From contig CALJGV010000011.1 of the NCBI GenBank assembly GCA_938075305.1, positions 38,685 to 102,684 on the forward strand: 64,000 bases of DNA. The letters run 5' to 3'. Position 1 is the first letter of the stretch, and every line of letters begins with the position of its first letter. This stretch comes from an uncultured bacterium. GTDB lineage: Bacteria > Planctomycetota > UBA1135 > GCA-002686595. Positions 16,662-25,039 of the stretch are shown one piece after another. Both the position numbers and the translations under genes were made by a program. The notes below the pieces were generated by a model. It saw nothing but the letters and a program-made list of their open reading frames with translations, was not told the DNA's origin and did no database searches.

Positions 16662-17378
16662 GTGACCCTGGAATCAAGACTCCCCGAGCTGGCTGGCGGC
16701 TGGGCACGTCAGTCCCACGAGATCTCGTCCGACCTGGAGGTGGAGCTCTTCGTGCCCGCCGCTCCGGACGAGCTCCTCGACGACGACGCGGTGGTCGCGA
16801 GGAACGAGTTCAACGACTCGATGCCCTACTGGGCGTGGCTGTGGGACTCCGCGCCGACCATGGCGCGCCGCATCGCCGCGGAGCCGCCGGCGAGGGGGGC
16901 GCGCATCCTCGAGCTCGGGGCGGGCCTCGGCCTCGTTGGCATCGCGGCGGCGCTGGCCGCCAGGGGCCCTGCGGAGCTCACGCTCTCGGACCACGACCCG
17001 CTCTCCCTGGCGGTCCTCCCCCTCAACGCTGCCCTCAACGGGTTGGACCAGGCGCAGACGTGGAATCTGGACTGGCGGGAGCTCGACCGATCCGACCCGG
17101 GCCAGTTCGATCTCCTGGTGGGGTGCGATGTTGCATATGAGGCCCGCCTCCAGGAGCCCCTCCTGGACGTCGTGGGGCGCTATCTGGCGCCCTCAGGGGT
17201 CGCGCTCTTCGCCGACCCGGGTCGGACCCGGCTCCCGGGATTCCTGCGGCGAGCGCGGGCTCGCGGGTTCGTCGTGGAGACCGAGGACAGCGAGGGACGG
17301 CCCGCGGAGGCGGCCGCGGGGGCGTTCCGGCTGGTGCGAATCGCTCGGGACCGGGAACTTCTTTCCGGTACTCGCTGA
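16662..17378 (+). CDS. SAM-dependent methyltransferase, methyltransferase-16 type
   Basis: A 238-aa class I methyltransferase; start GTG 16662. The order of segments matches the METTL/methyltransferase-16 (protein-lysine methyltransferase-like) family: MPYWAWLWDSAP (about 54-65), the SAM-binding ILELGAGLGLVGIAAA (about 84-99), an acidic TLSDHD, and GCDVAYEARL after the fourth strand. It lies between flgE and flgF, and its last 25 bases overlap the first GGAA-N5-TTCC site of the flgF promoter. The substrate is unknown. Placement inside the flagellar block makes methylation of a flagellar or translation protein possible, but that is speculation. It could equally act on a small molecule. Confidence 0.8.
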   Translation: MTLESRLPELAGGWARQSHEISSDLEVELFVPAAPDELLDDDAVVARNEFNDSMPYWAWLWDSAPTMARRIAAEPPARGARILELGAGLGLVGIAAALAARGPAELTLSDHDPLSLAVLPLNAALNGLDQAQTWNLDWRELDRSDPGQFDLLVGCDVAYEARLQEPLLDVVGRYLAPSGVALFADPGRTRLPGFLRRARARGFVVETEDSEGRPAEAAAGAFRLVRIARDRELLSGTR

Positions 17379-17400
17379 CCTGGGTCGGGAAGTTCTTTCC
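17354..17400 (+). promoter_or_regulatory. Two GGAA-N5-TTCC dyads upstream of flgF
   Basis: Site A is 17354-17366 and site B is 17388-17400; they share GGAA-NTTCT-TTCC and their centres are 34 bp apart, about three helical turns. Site B is centred 51 bp from the -24 GG of the promoter at 17444, matching the 52 bp seen before fliK. These look like upstream activator sites for a sigma-54 enhancer-binding protein. Confidence 0.6.
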
Positions 17401-17443
17401 CGCCGGAGGCCCGCGATCCGCCCTGCCGGCCCCTGCGCGTGCT

Positions 17444-17459
17444 TGGCACCCCTCTTGCG
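17444..17459 (+). promoter_or_regulatory. Sigma-54 (RpoN) promoter of the flgF operon
   Basis: TGGCACC-CCTC-TTGCG, with the invariant GG (17445-17446) and GC (17457-17458) 10 bp apart. The predicted start, about 17470, is one base before the flgF ATG. Confidence 0.8.
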
Positions 17460-17470
17460 TAGGGACAGGC

Positions 17471-18166
17471 ATGAACGTCGGGCTCTATCGAACGGTTGCC
17501 GCCATGAGCGCCAACCAGCAGCGCGTCGAGATCATCAGCTCGAACATCGCCAACGCTGACGCCACGGGCTTCAAGCGGATGCTCCACGTCGCCCACGGCG
17601 TGGAGGACTGGGCGGATGATCAGGCTCACACCCAGGTCGTCGCGGCCTCGCGGCTCGACATGAGCCAGGGCGTGCTCCGACCCACCGGCAACACGCTCGA
17701 CCTCGCGCTCAACGGGGACGGCTTCTTCGTCCTCGAAGGCTCGTCGAGCGAGATCCTGACGCGCGACGGTTCGTTCTCGCTGACCGAGGAGGGCGTCCTC
17801 GTGAACCCCAGCGGGTTCCCGGTCCAGTGGGCCGGCAAGCGCGGAGTCCTGGACCCGCTCCAGGGCAGCATCCGCATCGACGGTGAGGGCAAGGTCGACC
17901 AAGGGGGGGTCCCGAAGGGACAGCTCCTGGTGGTCGACATCGACGGCCCCCACTCCATCGAGCCCGACGAGTTCGGTGGCTTCCGGCTCCGAGAGGGGGC
18001 GACGTTCATCGAGTCGACGGCCTCGGTTCGCCAGGGCCACCTCGAGAACGCCAACCTCGAGACCATCGACGAGCTCGTTGAGCTCATCGCCGCCCAGCGG
18101 GCCTTCGAGTCCGCGTCCCAGGCCTTCAAGACCATCGACCAAAGCTTCAGCCGCCTCTATCGCTGA
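17471..18166 (+). CDS. flgF: Flagellar basal-body rod protein FlgF-like
   Basis: Proximal or distal rod subunit. The 231-aa product starts MNVGLYRTVAAMSANQQR and has the rod motif SSNIANADATGFKRM at about 24-38, which fixes the start codon. The middle has the LDLALNGDGFFVLEG beta segment shared by FlgF/FlgG/FlgE, and the C terminus ends with a heptad-like LENANLETIDELVELIAAQ helix. I call it FlgF because it directly precedes a typical FlgG and is shorter. It is the first gene of an operon running at least through flgL, driven by the sigma-54 promoter at 17444. Confidence 0.9.
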   Translation: MNVGLYRTVAAMSANQQRVEIISSNIANADATGFKRMLHVAHGVEDWADDQAHTQVVAASRLDMSQGVLRPTGNTLDLALNGDGFFVLEGSSSEILTRDGSFSLTEEGVLVNPSGFPVQWAGKRGVLDPLQGSIRIDGEGKVDQGGVPKGQLLVVDIDGPHSIEPDEFGGFRLREGATFIESTASVRQGHLENANLETIDELVELIAAQRAFESASQAFKTIDQSFSRLYR

Positions 18167-18197
18167 GGCCTGGCAGGACCCTAGCGACCCAAGCACC

Positions 18198-18983
18198 ATG
18201 ATTCGTTCTCTCTACACCGCGGCCTCCGGCATGAAGGCGCAGCAGTTCCAGGTGGACACGATCGCGAACAACATCGCGAACGTGAACACCAGCGGCTTCA
18301 AGAAGAGCCGCCTGTCGTTCCGCTCGCTGCTCTACCAGACGTATCGCGAGCCGGGCCTGCCCCTCGCCAACAACCAGAACGACGTGACGGGCCTCCAGAT
18401 CGGCTCGGGTACCGAGGTCTCTGGCTCCCGGAAGGAGATGCAGCAGGGGGTCCTCGAGCTCACCGGCAACTCCCTCGACCTCGGCGTCGAGGGCGCGGGG
18501 TTCTTCGAGATCGAGCTCCCGAGCGGCGAGCGTCGCTACAGCCGGAACGGCACGTTCCGACAGGACGCCAACGGCCGCCTCGTGACGGCCGAGGGTTACC
18601 TGCTCAGCGACCAGGTCCAGATCCCGCCGGACAGCCAGGGCATCTCGATCTCCGCCGACGGCGAGGTGTACTCCCTCGGAGAGGGGAACGTGCAGAACCA
18701 GATCGGAACGATCCGCCTGCACGTGTTCCCGAACCCCACCGGCCTCCGCGCCATGGGCGGCAACTACTTCGCCGGTACGCCCTCGTCCGGTGACCCCGCC
18801 GCCGTGCAGCCCACCACCGCCGGCGCGGGGATGGTCAAGCAGGGCTACCTCGAGCGCTCGAACGTCGAGACCGTCGACGAGCTCGTGTCCCTGATCGTCG
18901 CCCAGCGCAACTACGAAGTGAACAGCCGGGCCATCCGCGTCTCCGACGAGATGCTCCAGCAAGTCAACCAGCTCATCCGCTGA
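18198..18983 (+). CDS. flgG: Flagellar basal-body distal rod protein FlgG
   Basis: Distal rod subunit, 261 aa, a normal FlgG length. The start MIRSLYTAASGMKAQQ is near-canonical and fixes the ATG at 18198. The rod motif NNIANVNTSGFKKSR is at about 25-39. The central LTGNSLDLGVEGAGFFEIE and the C-terminal GYLERSNVETVDELVSLI are also characteristic. It is 31 bp after flgF and 6 bp before flgA, consistent with one transcript. Confidence 0.96.
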   Translation: MIRSLYTAASGMKAQQFQVDTIANNIANVNTSGFKKSRLSFRSLLYQTYREPGLPLANNQNDVTGLQIGSGTEVSGSRKEMQQGVLELTGNSLDLGVEGAGFFEIELPSGERRYSRNGTFRQDANGRLVTAEGYLLSDQVQIPPDSQGISISADGEVYSLGEGNVQNQIGTIRLHVFPNPTGLRAMGGNYFAGTPSSGDPAAVQPTTAGAGMVKQGYLERSNVETVDELVSLIVAQRNYEVNSRAIRVSDEMLQQVNQLIR

Positions 18984-18989
18984 TCCACC

Positions 18990-19922
18990 ATGATTGCCAG
19001 CACGCTACTCCTCCTCTGCACGGGGGGCGTCTCCATCGTCCTCCCCGCCGAGGCCAGCTCCACCGGCCTGGAGATCTCCGTGGAGGAGATCGCGACGGTC
19101 AAGGGCGACGACGCCGCCGAGGTGGAGCGGGTCCGCGCCGCTTCGCTGGGCTACGCGCCCGCGCCCGGCTTTCACCGCACGCTCCGGGCGGACCTGCTCA
19201 CCGCCGCGCTTCGGCAGTCCATGCCTGACATCCAGGTCACGGTCGAGGGCGCGCCGCGGTGCCGGGTGACCTGCACCACGACGACGATCCCCGGCGCCCG
19301 CATCACCGCCGAGGCCAGCCAGGCCGTCCGCGCGGCGCTGACGGGGATGGACGCCGAGGCGACGCCGGTCATGGACCTCGCCGACCTGGTCCTTCCCAAG
19401 GGGGATGAGGAGCCTCGCCTGCGCGCGGCCTACAGCCTCGAGCGGGTCTTCCCCGGCAAGGTCCAGGTGCCGGTCGAGGTCTGGCTCGCCGGGCGTCTCT
19501 ACCGCACCGTCCAGGTGCACTTCGAGGTCACCGTCTGGCAGCGCCAGGCCGTCCTCAAGCAGGCGATCCCCGCGGGAACCAACCTGGTCCCCGGGATGTT
19601 CAAGGTCGTCCGTACCCAGGTGAACACCGGCGGCGGGCTGCAGCATCTCGGCCTCGAGGAGCTCGCCGGCTCTGTCGCCAACCGCGCGATGGCCGCCGGC
19701 GCTCCCGTGACCGAGCGGGACGTCAAGCGGGTGACGCTCGTCAAGCGGGGTGACCTGGTTCAGGTCGCCGTGCGAAGCGGCGGGGTCACCGTGAAGGACG
19801 TGGGCCAGGCCCAGTCCAACGGCCGGATGGGGGAGCGCGTGCGCGTGCAGCTCCGCTCGTCGGGCATCGAACTCCTCGCGGTCGTCCGCGGGCCCAAGCT
19901 CCTCGAGGTGAAGATCAAATGA
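18990..19922 (+). CDS. flgA: Flagellar P-ring assembly chaperone FlgA
   Basis: Periplasmic chaperone for FlgI assembly into the P ring. The 310-aa product has a signal peptide (about 1-22). The C-terminal SAF-type domain (about 185-308) contains KQAIPAGTNLVPGMFKV, where release to periplasmic assembly occurs, and ends with QLRSSGIELLAVVRG before a basic tail. It is longer than many FlgA proteins (about 220 aa) because of the N-terminal half. Its stop overlaps the flgH start by 4 bp (ATGA), implying translational coupling. Confidence 0.88.
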   Translation: MIASTLLLLCTGGVSIVLPAEASSTGLEISVEEIATVKGDDAAEVERVRAASLGYAPAPGFHRTLRADLLTAALRQSMPDIQVTVEGAPRCRVTCTTTTIPGARITAEASQAVRAALTGMDAEATPVMDLADLVLPKGDEEPRLRAAYSLERVFPGKVQVPVEVWLAGRLYRTVQVHFEVTVWQRQAVLKQAIPAGTNLVPGMFKVVRTQVNTGGGLQHLGLEELAGSVANRAMAAGAPVTERDVKRVTLVKRGDLVQVAVRSGGVTVKDVGQAQSNGRMGERVRVQLRSSGIELLAVVRGPKLLEVKIK

Positions 19923-20542
19923 GCATCATCCGCATCGCACTCATCGCCCTGACGGTCGCCCTCTCGACGGGGGCCGCCGACGCCCAACGGCGGGGCTCCA
20001 TCTACAATCCCACCCGTGGGCCGGTGTCCCCGATCTCGGACAAGACCGCCAACCGCGTGGGCGACCTGCTCACCGTGGTGATCCGGGAGAACCAGGACCT
20101 CAAGAACGAGGAGAAGACCGACCTCGCGAAGAACAGCACGCTGAACTACCAGCTGGTGGACTTCAACGTGGCGCCGGACGCCTTCAACCCGCTCCCGACC
20201 ATGCGGACCACCAAGTCCGACAGCTTCGACGGAACGGCTAACTACGAGAAGAGCGGCGCCTTCGAAGCGCGCCTCACCGCGATGGTCATCGACCGACTCC
20301 CGAACGGGAACCTGGTCGTGGAGGGCCGCCGCGAGATCCGCATCGACGAGGAGCGCAAGGTCCTCGAGTTCCGCGGCGTCGTCCGGCGCTACGACGTCAA
20401 GCGCGACAACACGGTCCAGTCCGAGCTCGTCGCCGACGCCTACGTCTCCTACTCCGGCACGGGCCCGCTGACCCGCACCAATGAGCGTCGTGGGCTCGCC
20501 AAGTGGCTCCACAGCGCCGCTGACTGGGTCTGGCCCTTCTGA
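19919..20542 (+). CDS. flgH: Flagellar L-ring protein FlgH, without lipobox
   Basis: Outer-membrane L-ring subunit around the distal rod. It is 207 aa. The conserved part begins RRGSIYNPTRGPVSPISD and includes KTANRVGDLLTVVIREN and the late NGNLVVEGRREIRID stretch. FlgH is usually a lipoprotein; here the N terminus is a plain signal peptide (about 1-21, ending STGAADAQ) and there is no cysteine anywhere in the protein, so lipid anchoring at Cys is impossible. It overlaps flgA by 4 bp and is 6 bp before flgI. The presence of L- and P-ring genes means the flagellum crosses an outer membrane. Confidence 0.92.
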   Translation: MSIIRIALIALTVALSTGAADAQRRGSIYNPTRGPVSPISDKTANRVGDLLTVVIRENQDLKNEEKTDLAKNSTLNYQLVDFNVAPDAFNPLPTMRTTKSDSFDGTANYEKSGAFEARLTAMVIDRLPNGNLVVEGRREIRIDEERKVLEFRGVVRRYDVKRDNTVQSELVADAYVSYSGTGPLTRTNERRGLAKWLHSAADWVWPF

Positions 20543-20548
20543 TCTGCC

Positions 20549-21844
20549 ATGCGAATCCTGAACATCATCCTCGCCCTCTCACTGACTTCGTCGGCTGCTG
20601 GCCAGGGCACGGTGCCCGCTTCGGCGCCGGCGCCCGGGGCCAACGCGGACGGGCAGGGGGCCAATGTCGCCACCGTCCTGCCGCTCGGCAGCGGCATCGA
20701 GGCTCCCACTCAGCCCCAGGGCGTCTCCACCGCGAACTACTCCCGCACCGCGCGGATCCGCCCGATCTCCCGCACCGGGGGGAACTACGAGGCCAAGGTC
20801 ACCTCGCCGCTCTCGAGCCTCTTCAGAGTCCGGGGCGTCCAGGAGAACGAGGTCAACGGCATCGGGATCGTCATGGGCCTGGACGCGACCGGGGACAGCG
20901 GTCTCCTCGCGCCGCAGCTCCTCGCGAACAGCCTCCTGGCGTCCAACATCAACATCGACCCCACGATCCTCGCGACCTCCAGTATCGCGGTGGTGCACGT
21001 GAAGGGGATCATCCCCCACGGCGCCAAGCCGGGCTCCCGCATGGACGTGATCGTCTCGACCCTCGGCGACGCGGAGAGCCTCTACGGGGGCAACCTGCTC
21101 ATGACCGAGCTGATGGACCTCGAGGGCAATAACGTCTACGCGACCGCCTCGGGTTCGCTCACGGTCGGCGGCTTCTTCGCCGCCGGAGACGCGGCCTCGA
21201 CCACGAAGAACCACGTCACGGTGGGCACCCTCGCTAACGCGGGCCGGGTCGAGGTAGGGGTGGACGCGAGCGTGGTCAACGAGAACGGCTACATCTACCT
21301 GGACGCGAAGAACGGTCAGGGCTCCTTCGGCAACACGGTCCGCGCCACCGACGCGATCAACCGCCTCTACCCGAACATGGCCAACGTGATGCCGGACGGG
21401 AAGTCTGTCCGGTTCAAGGTGATGGAGGGCGTCCCTGCCGAGAGCGTCGTCGCCTACCTCGACAGCGCCATGCAGCTCGAGGTCGAGTCGGACAACCTGG
21501 CCAGGGTGGTCATCAGCGAGCGCACGGGCGTGATCGTCATGGGCGGCAACGTCCGCCTGCGCCCGGGGGTGATCCAGCACGGTTCGATCGTCGTGACCAT
21601 CGCCGAGACCCCCGAGGTCAGCCAGCCGGCCGGCTTCTCGAACGGAGTGACCACCGAGGTCCCCCGGACCAACCTCAACGTCGTCGAGGGGGACGCCCCC
21701 CTCGTCTTGATGGGGGGCGCCACCAGCCTCGAGGAGGTGGTGGAGGTGCTGAACGTGCTCGGGGCCACCCCGAGGGACATGATCGCCATCATGGAGTCGC
21801 TGGTGTCCGGCGGCCTCCTCGTGGCCGAGCTCAAGAGGATGTGA
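20549..21844 (+). CDS. flgI: Flagellar P-ring protein FlgI
   Basis: Periplasmic P-ring subunit. It is 431 aa, longer than the usual 350-380, with the extra length in an Ala/Gly/Pro-rich N-terminal segment (about 20-85) after the signal peptide (about 1-17). The family core starts at about 95 with VRGVQENEVNGIGIVMGLD, with the expected GTGD-like site replaced by ATGDSG. The C-terminal segment VVISERTGVIVMGGNVRL and the ending LQALGATPRDMIAIMESL-like helix are typical. Its stop overlaps the next gene by one base (TGATG). Confidence 0.95.
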   Translation: MRILNIILALSLTSSAAGQGTVPASAPAPGANADGQGANVATVLPLGSGIEAPTQPQGVSTANYSRTARIRPISRTGGNYEAKVTSPLSSLFRVRGVQENEVNGIGIVMGLDATGDSGLLAPQLLANSLLASNINIDPTILATSSIAVVHVKGIIPHGAKPGSRMDVIVSTLGDAESLYGGNLLMTELMDLEGNNVYATASGSLTVGGFFAAGDAASTTKNHVTVGTLANAGRVEVGVDASVVNENGYIYLDAKNGQGSFGNTVRATDAINRLYPNMANVMPDGKSVRFKVMEGVPAESVVAYLDSAMQLEVESDNLARVVISERTGVIVMGGNVRLRPGVIQHGSIVVTIAETPEVSQPAGFSNGVTTEVPRTNLNVVEGDAPLVLMGGATSLEEVVEVLNVLGATPRDMIAIMESLVSGGLLVAELKRM

Positions 21845-22212
21845 TGGAGCTGCACGCCGAGAACACAGGCGCCCTCACGGCGCGGAACGGCATCATGACG
21901 GGCCGGATCTCCCGGGTCGCGCGGGGCGCGGACGCCCCCGACGTGGCGGCGAAGGAGATGGAGTCGCTCTTCGCGACGCTCCTCGTCACCGAGATGCGAA
22001 AGGGCCTGGGTGAGGGGTTCTTCGGCACCGGCAAGGGCGCCGACACCTTCAACGGTTGGTTCGACGAGCAGCTCGGGGCTTCCATCGCGGAGCAGGGCAA
22101 CCTCGGGATCGGAGAGCAGGTCAAGGAGAGCATCATCCGTCAGCAAGCCGCGGCGGCTGCGGAGGCCTCGAGGCTCGAGCGCGAGGGTGCTGGCGGGGAG
22201 GTGAACCCGTGA
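21844..22212 (+). CDS. flgJ: Rod-binding protein, FlgJ N-terminal domain only
   Basis: A 122-aa protein corresponding to the rod-cap half of FlgJ: KEMESLFATLLVTEMRKGLG (about 38-57) and the FNGWFDEQLGASIAEQG helix. The C-terminal peptidoglycan hydrolase domain of enterobacterial FlgJ is absent, as in many other phyla, so a separate muramidase must open the wall for the rod. Start ATG 21844 overlaps the flgI stop; a GTG at 21841 would add one residue. The stop overlaps the next start (GTGA at 22209). Confidence 0.88.
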   Translation: MELHAENTGALTARNGIMTGRISRVARGADAPDVAAKEMESLFATLLVTEMRKGLGEGFFGTGKGADTFNGWFDEQLGASIAEQGNLGIGEQVKESIIRQQAAAAAEASRLEREGAGGEVNP

Positions 22213-22691
22213 GCGGTCCTGTCCCGTCGAACCTGGTGAATCGCCTCGTGATCGCGATCCGCGAGGAGAACGCGTCCCATCGGCAGATCCTCGCGCTGCT
22301 CAAGATCCAGGAAGAATCGATCCGCAGGCCCGCGAGCGAGGCCTTCAAGGCGGCCACTGAGGAGCTCGAGGTCGAGCTCAAGCGGAACGCCCAGCGCACG
22401 GCGCGCCGGGAGCGGGCCGTGGTCGCCCTGGCCGTTGAGCTCGGGGTCGCGCCCTCCGCAGCGACGGTGGGGAGCCTCGCCGAGCGGCTCGGGCCCGACG
22501 GCGCGCTCCTCGCGACCGAGCGGGCGCAGCTGATCGAGCTGAGCCAGGAGGTCGGGCACCTCAACCGGCGCATGGCGACGCTCGTCCGCCTTCACCGCCA
22601 GGTGACGCGGGACCTGATTCAGGTCGTCCTCGGTGCCGAGGACGGCGGTGACGTACACGCAGGCGGAAGCCTTATCGACGCGGAGGTCTGA
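22209..22691 (+). CDS. flgN: FlgN-like flagellar export chaperone
   Basis: A 160-aa helical protein, start GTG 22209 overlapping the previous stop. It consists of long amphipathic helices, with the family-like ending LNRRMATLVRLHRQVTRDLI followed by a short tail. Low sequence identity is normal for FlgN. The call rests on helical composition, length and position directly before flgK and flgL, the two proteins FlgN chaperones in enterics. The frame is also open upstream to 22056, but that would overlap flgJ heavily. Confidence 0.7.
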   Translation: MSGPVPSNLVNRLVIAIREENASHRQILALLKIQEESIRRPASEAFKAATEELEVELKRNAQRTARRERAVVALAVELGVAPSAATVGSLAERLGPDGALLATERAQLIELSQEVGHLNRRMATLVRLHRQVTRDLIQVVLGAEDGGDVHAGGSLIDAEV

Positions 22692-22692
22692 C

Positions 22693-25026
22693 TTGGGACT
22701 GAGTACCAACATCGGCCTGCGGGCCCTGCTGACGTCGCAGTCAGCCCTCGACACGATCGGGCACAACGTCGCGAACGCCACGACGGAGGGCTACAGTCGC
22801 CAGCGGGTGCTGACCTCGAGCTCGCGACCGCTCAACCTCCGCGGCCTCCAGCTGGGCAACGGCGTCGACGCGACCGTGGTGACGCGCTCGGTGGACGAAC
22901 TCCTCAACGCGCGCATCGTGGGGCAAACCGCCTCCGTCGCCCGCCTCGAGTCGCAGCTGACAGAGATGGGGAGCGTCGAGGCGCTCCTCAATGAGCCCGG
23001 TGAGGGCGGCTTCGGGTCCCTCATGGACAGCCTCTTCAGCAGCCTGTCGCTTGTCTCCGCGAACCCCGAGGACATCGTCGCCCGTAACGGCGCACTCCAG
23101 TCCTCCGAGAACCTGACCCGTCGCTTCCACCAGGTCTCCGACGAGATCCGTCAGCTCCAGGGTGACGCGCAGCTCAAGGCGCAGACGCTCGTGGCGGACG
23201 TCAACCTGCTCGCCGATCGTCTCGTGACCCTCAACCAGCAGATCTCCGAGGCGGAGTCGGTCAGCGGCACGGTGGCCAACGACCTCCGGGACCAGCGCGG
23301 GGTCGCCCTGCGGGCGCTCTCCGAGCGGGTCGAGATCACGGCCAGAGAGAACACACAGGGAGCGGTCCTCGTCCAGATCGACGGGCAGCTCCTCGTGGGC
23401 TCCAGCTCCGCCAACCGCCTCCGGGTGGAGCCCGGAGCGGACGGCTCCATCGGCCTCCAGCTCCTCGGGGGCGTCCAGCCTGTCCAGCCTCGATCCGGCC
23501 AGCTGGCCGGTGTCGTCGCGTTCTCCGAGACGTTCGCGAACGACGTGCTCGACGGCTTCGACCGCTACGCCAAGGGCATCGCGCTCGAGATGAACCGCGC
23601 GCACTCCACCGGGGTCCCCCTGGGCGGCGGCTTCAACCAGTTGCGGGGGGCGGTCCCGGTGGCCGATCTCGACGGGGACGGAGCCTACGGCGACGTGCTC
23701 CTGCGCGACGCGCAGCTGCCCTTCGACGTCCAGTCGGGCGAGCTCTTCGTCCACGTCGCGCTTGACGGGGACGACAGCTTCAAGACGACGCGCCTCCAGA
23801 TCGACCCCAGCCGCATGACCGTCCAGGGGTTCGCCGACGCGCTCTCAAGCGTCACGGGCCTCTCGGCGAGGATCGACACCGCCGGGCGCGTCTCCGTGGA
23901 CGCCCTGTCCCAGACCAAGTTCCACTTCGGTTCACGCCTCGACCCGGCGCCGGACCACGCGGGCACCTTCGGCGGGGGCGCGGCCTCCCACGTGAGCAGC
24001 TTCGGCGGTCCCTTCGCCGTCGGGACCACCTCGACGCTCGACCTGGTGGGCGCCGCGGGTCCCTTCACGCTGACGATCGACCCCGCGACCTTCGCGTCGG
24101 CCGGGGAGCCCACAGCGCAGGAGCTCGCGGACACGTTCAACGCCTCCCCGGACATGGTCGCGGGCGACCTTCGCGCCGTGGTGGTGGGGGATCGCATCGG
24201 CTTCCAGACCCTCAGCACCGGCGCCGCCGCCTCCTTCCAGGTGGCGGGGGGGACGGCCGCCTCGGCTCTGGGCATCGCGAACGGGACCTATACCGGTCAG
24301 GAGCTGGAGGTCGAGGTCGCGGTCACCGGCGTCTACGAGGGCAACCAGAACGACCGGTGGACCTTCACGCCTGTGGGCACCGGGACCATCGGGACCACGC
24401 CGCGGCTTGAGGTCGAGGTTCGCGACGAATCTGGAGCGCTGGTCACGACGCTCGACGTGGGCGAGGGCTATCCCCCGGGGACACCGCTGACCGTCGCCGA
24501 GGGCATCTCCGTCTCGTTCTCGGTGGGCGAAGTGAACGGCGCCGCGGGCGACGCCTTCACCCTCGACACCATCGCGGACTCCGACACGAGCGACGTCCTC
24601 GTGGCGCTCGGGCTGAACAGCTTCTTCACGGGCAGCGATGCGTCCAACATCAACGTCAACGGCGACATCGTGAAGGACCCTCGCCTGTTCGCTGGCTCTT
24701 CCAACGGCGAAGACGGGGGCAACGGCGCGATTCTCGAGATGCTCGACATCCAGAGCTCGGAGGTCGAGGGGCTCGACGGGACCCTCGGAACGTACTTCGG
24801 TGCCCTCATCGGGGGCGTCGGGTTCGAGATCGCCTCGACCTCCAGCGCGCTTGAGGTCGAGAGCTTCATGCTCGGCAGTCTCGAGGAGCAGCGCGAGCAG
24901 GTGTCGGGCGTCAACGTCGACGAGGAGCTCGTGAAGATGATCGAGTACGAGCAGACCTACCAGGCCGCCGCGCGCTTCCTGCAGGTCGTTGGCCAGCTGA
25001 ACGACACGGTCCTTGCGCTCGTCTGA
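22693..25026 (+). CDS. flgK: Flagellar hook-associated protein 1, FlgK
   Basis: Hook-filament junction protein. Start TTG 22693, with GGAGG (22682-22686) about 6 nt upstream; 777 aa, longer than the usual 500-650. The N-terminal motif HNVANATTEGYSRQR is at about 22-36, coiled-coil helices cover about 90-200, and the C terminus has VNVDEELVKMIEYEQTYQAA. The extra length is in the exposed central beta domains (about 330-640), the variable part in the family. The TTG start and the tight spacing after flgN (one base between the stop and start codons) suggest coupled translation. Confidence 0.95.
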   Translation: MGLSTNIGLRALLTSQSALDTIGHNVANATTEGYSRQRVLTSSSRPLNLRGLQLGNGVDATVVTRSVDELLNARIVGQTASVARLESQLTEMGSVEALLNEPGEGGFGSLMDSLFSSLSLVSANPEDIVARNGALQSSENLTRRFHQVSDEIRQLQGDAQLKAQTLVADVNLLADRLVTLNQQISEAESVSGTVANDLRDQRGVALRALSERVEITARENTQGAVLVQIDGQLLVGSSSANRLRVEPGADGSIGLQLLGGVQPVQPRSGQLAGVVAFSETFANDVLDGFDRYAKGIALEMNRAHSTGVPLGGGFNQLRGAVPVADLDGDGAYGDVLLRDAQLPFDVQSGELFVHVALDGDDSFKTTRLQIDPSRMTVQGFADALSSVTGLSARIDTAGRVSVDALSQTKFHFGSRLDPAPDHAGTFGGGAASHVSSFGGPFAVGTTSTLDLVGAAGPFTLTIDPATFASAGEPTAQELADTFNASPDMVAGDLRAVVVGDRIGFQTLSTGAAASFQVAGGTAASALGIANGTYTGQELEVEVAVTGVYEGNQNDRWTFTPVGTGTIGTTPRLEVEVRDESGALVTTLDVGEGYPPGTPLTVAEGISVSFSVGEVNGAAGDAFTLDTIADSDTSDVLVALGLNSFFTGSDASNINVNGDIVKDPRLFAGSSNGEDGGNGAILEMLDIQSSEVEGLDGTLGTYFGALIGGVGFEIASTSSALEVESFMLGSLEEQREQVSGVNVDEELVKMIEYEQTYQAAARFLQVVGQLNDTVLALV

Positions 25027-25039
25027 GCCAGGAGAACAC

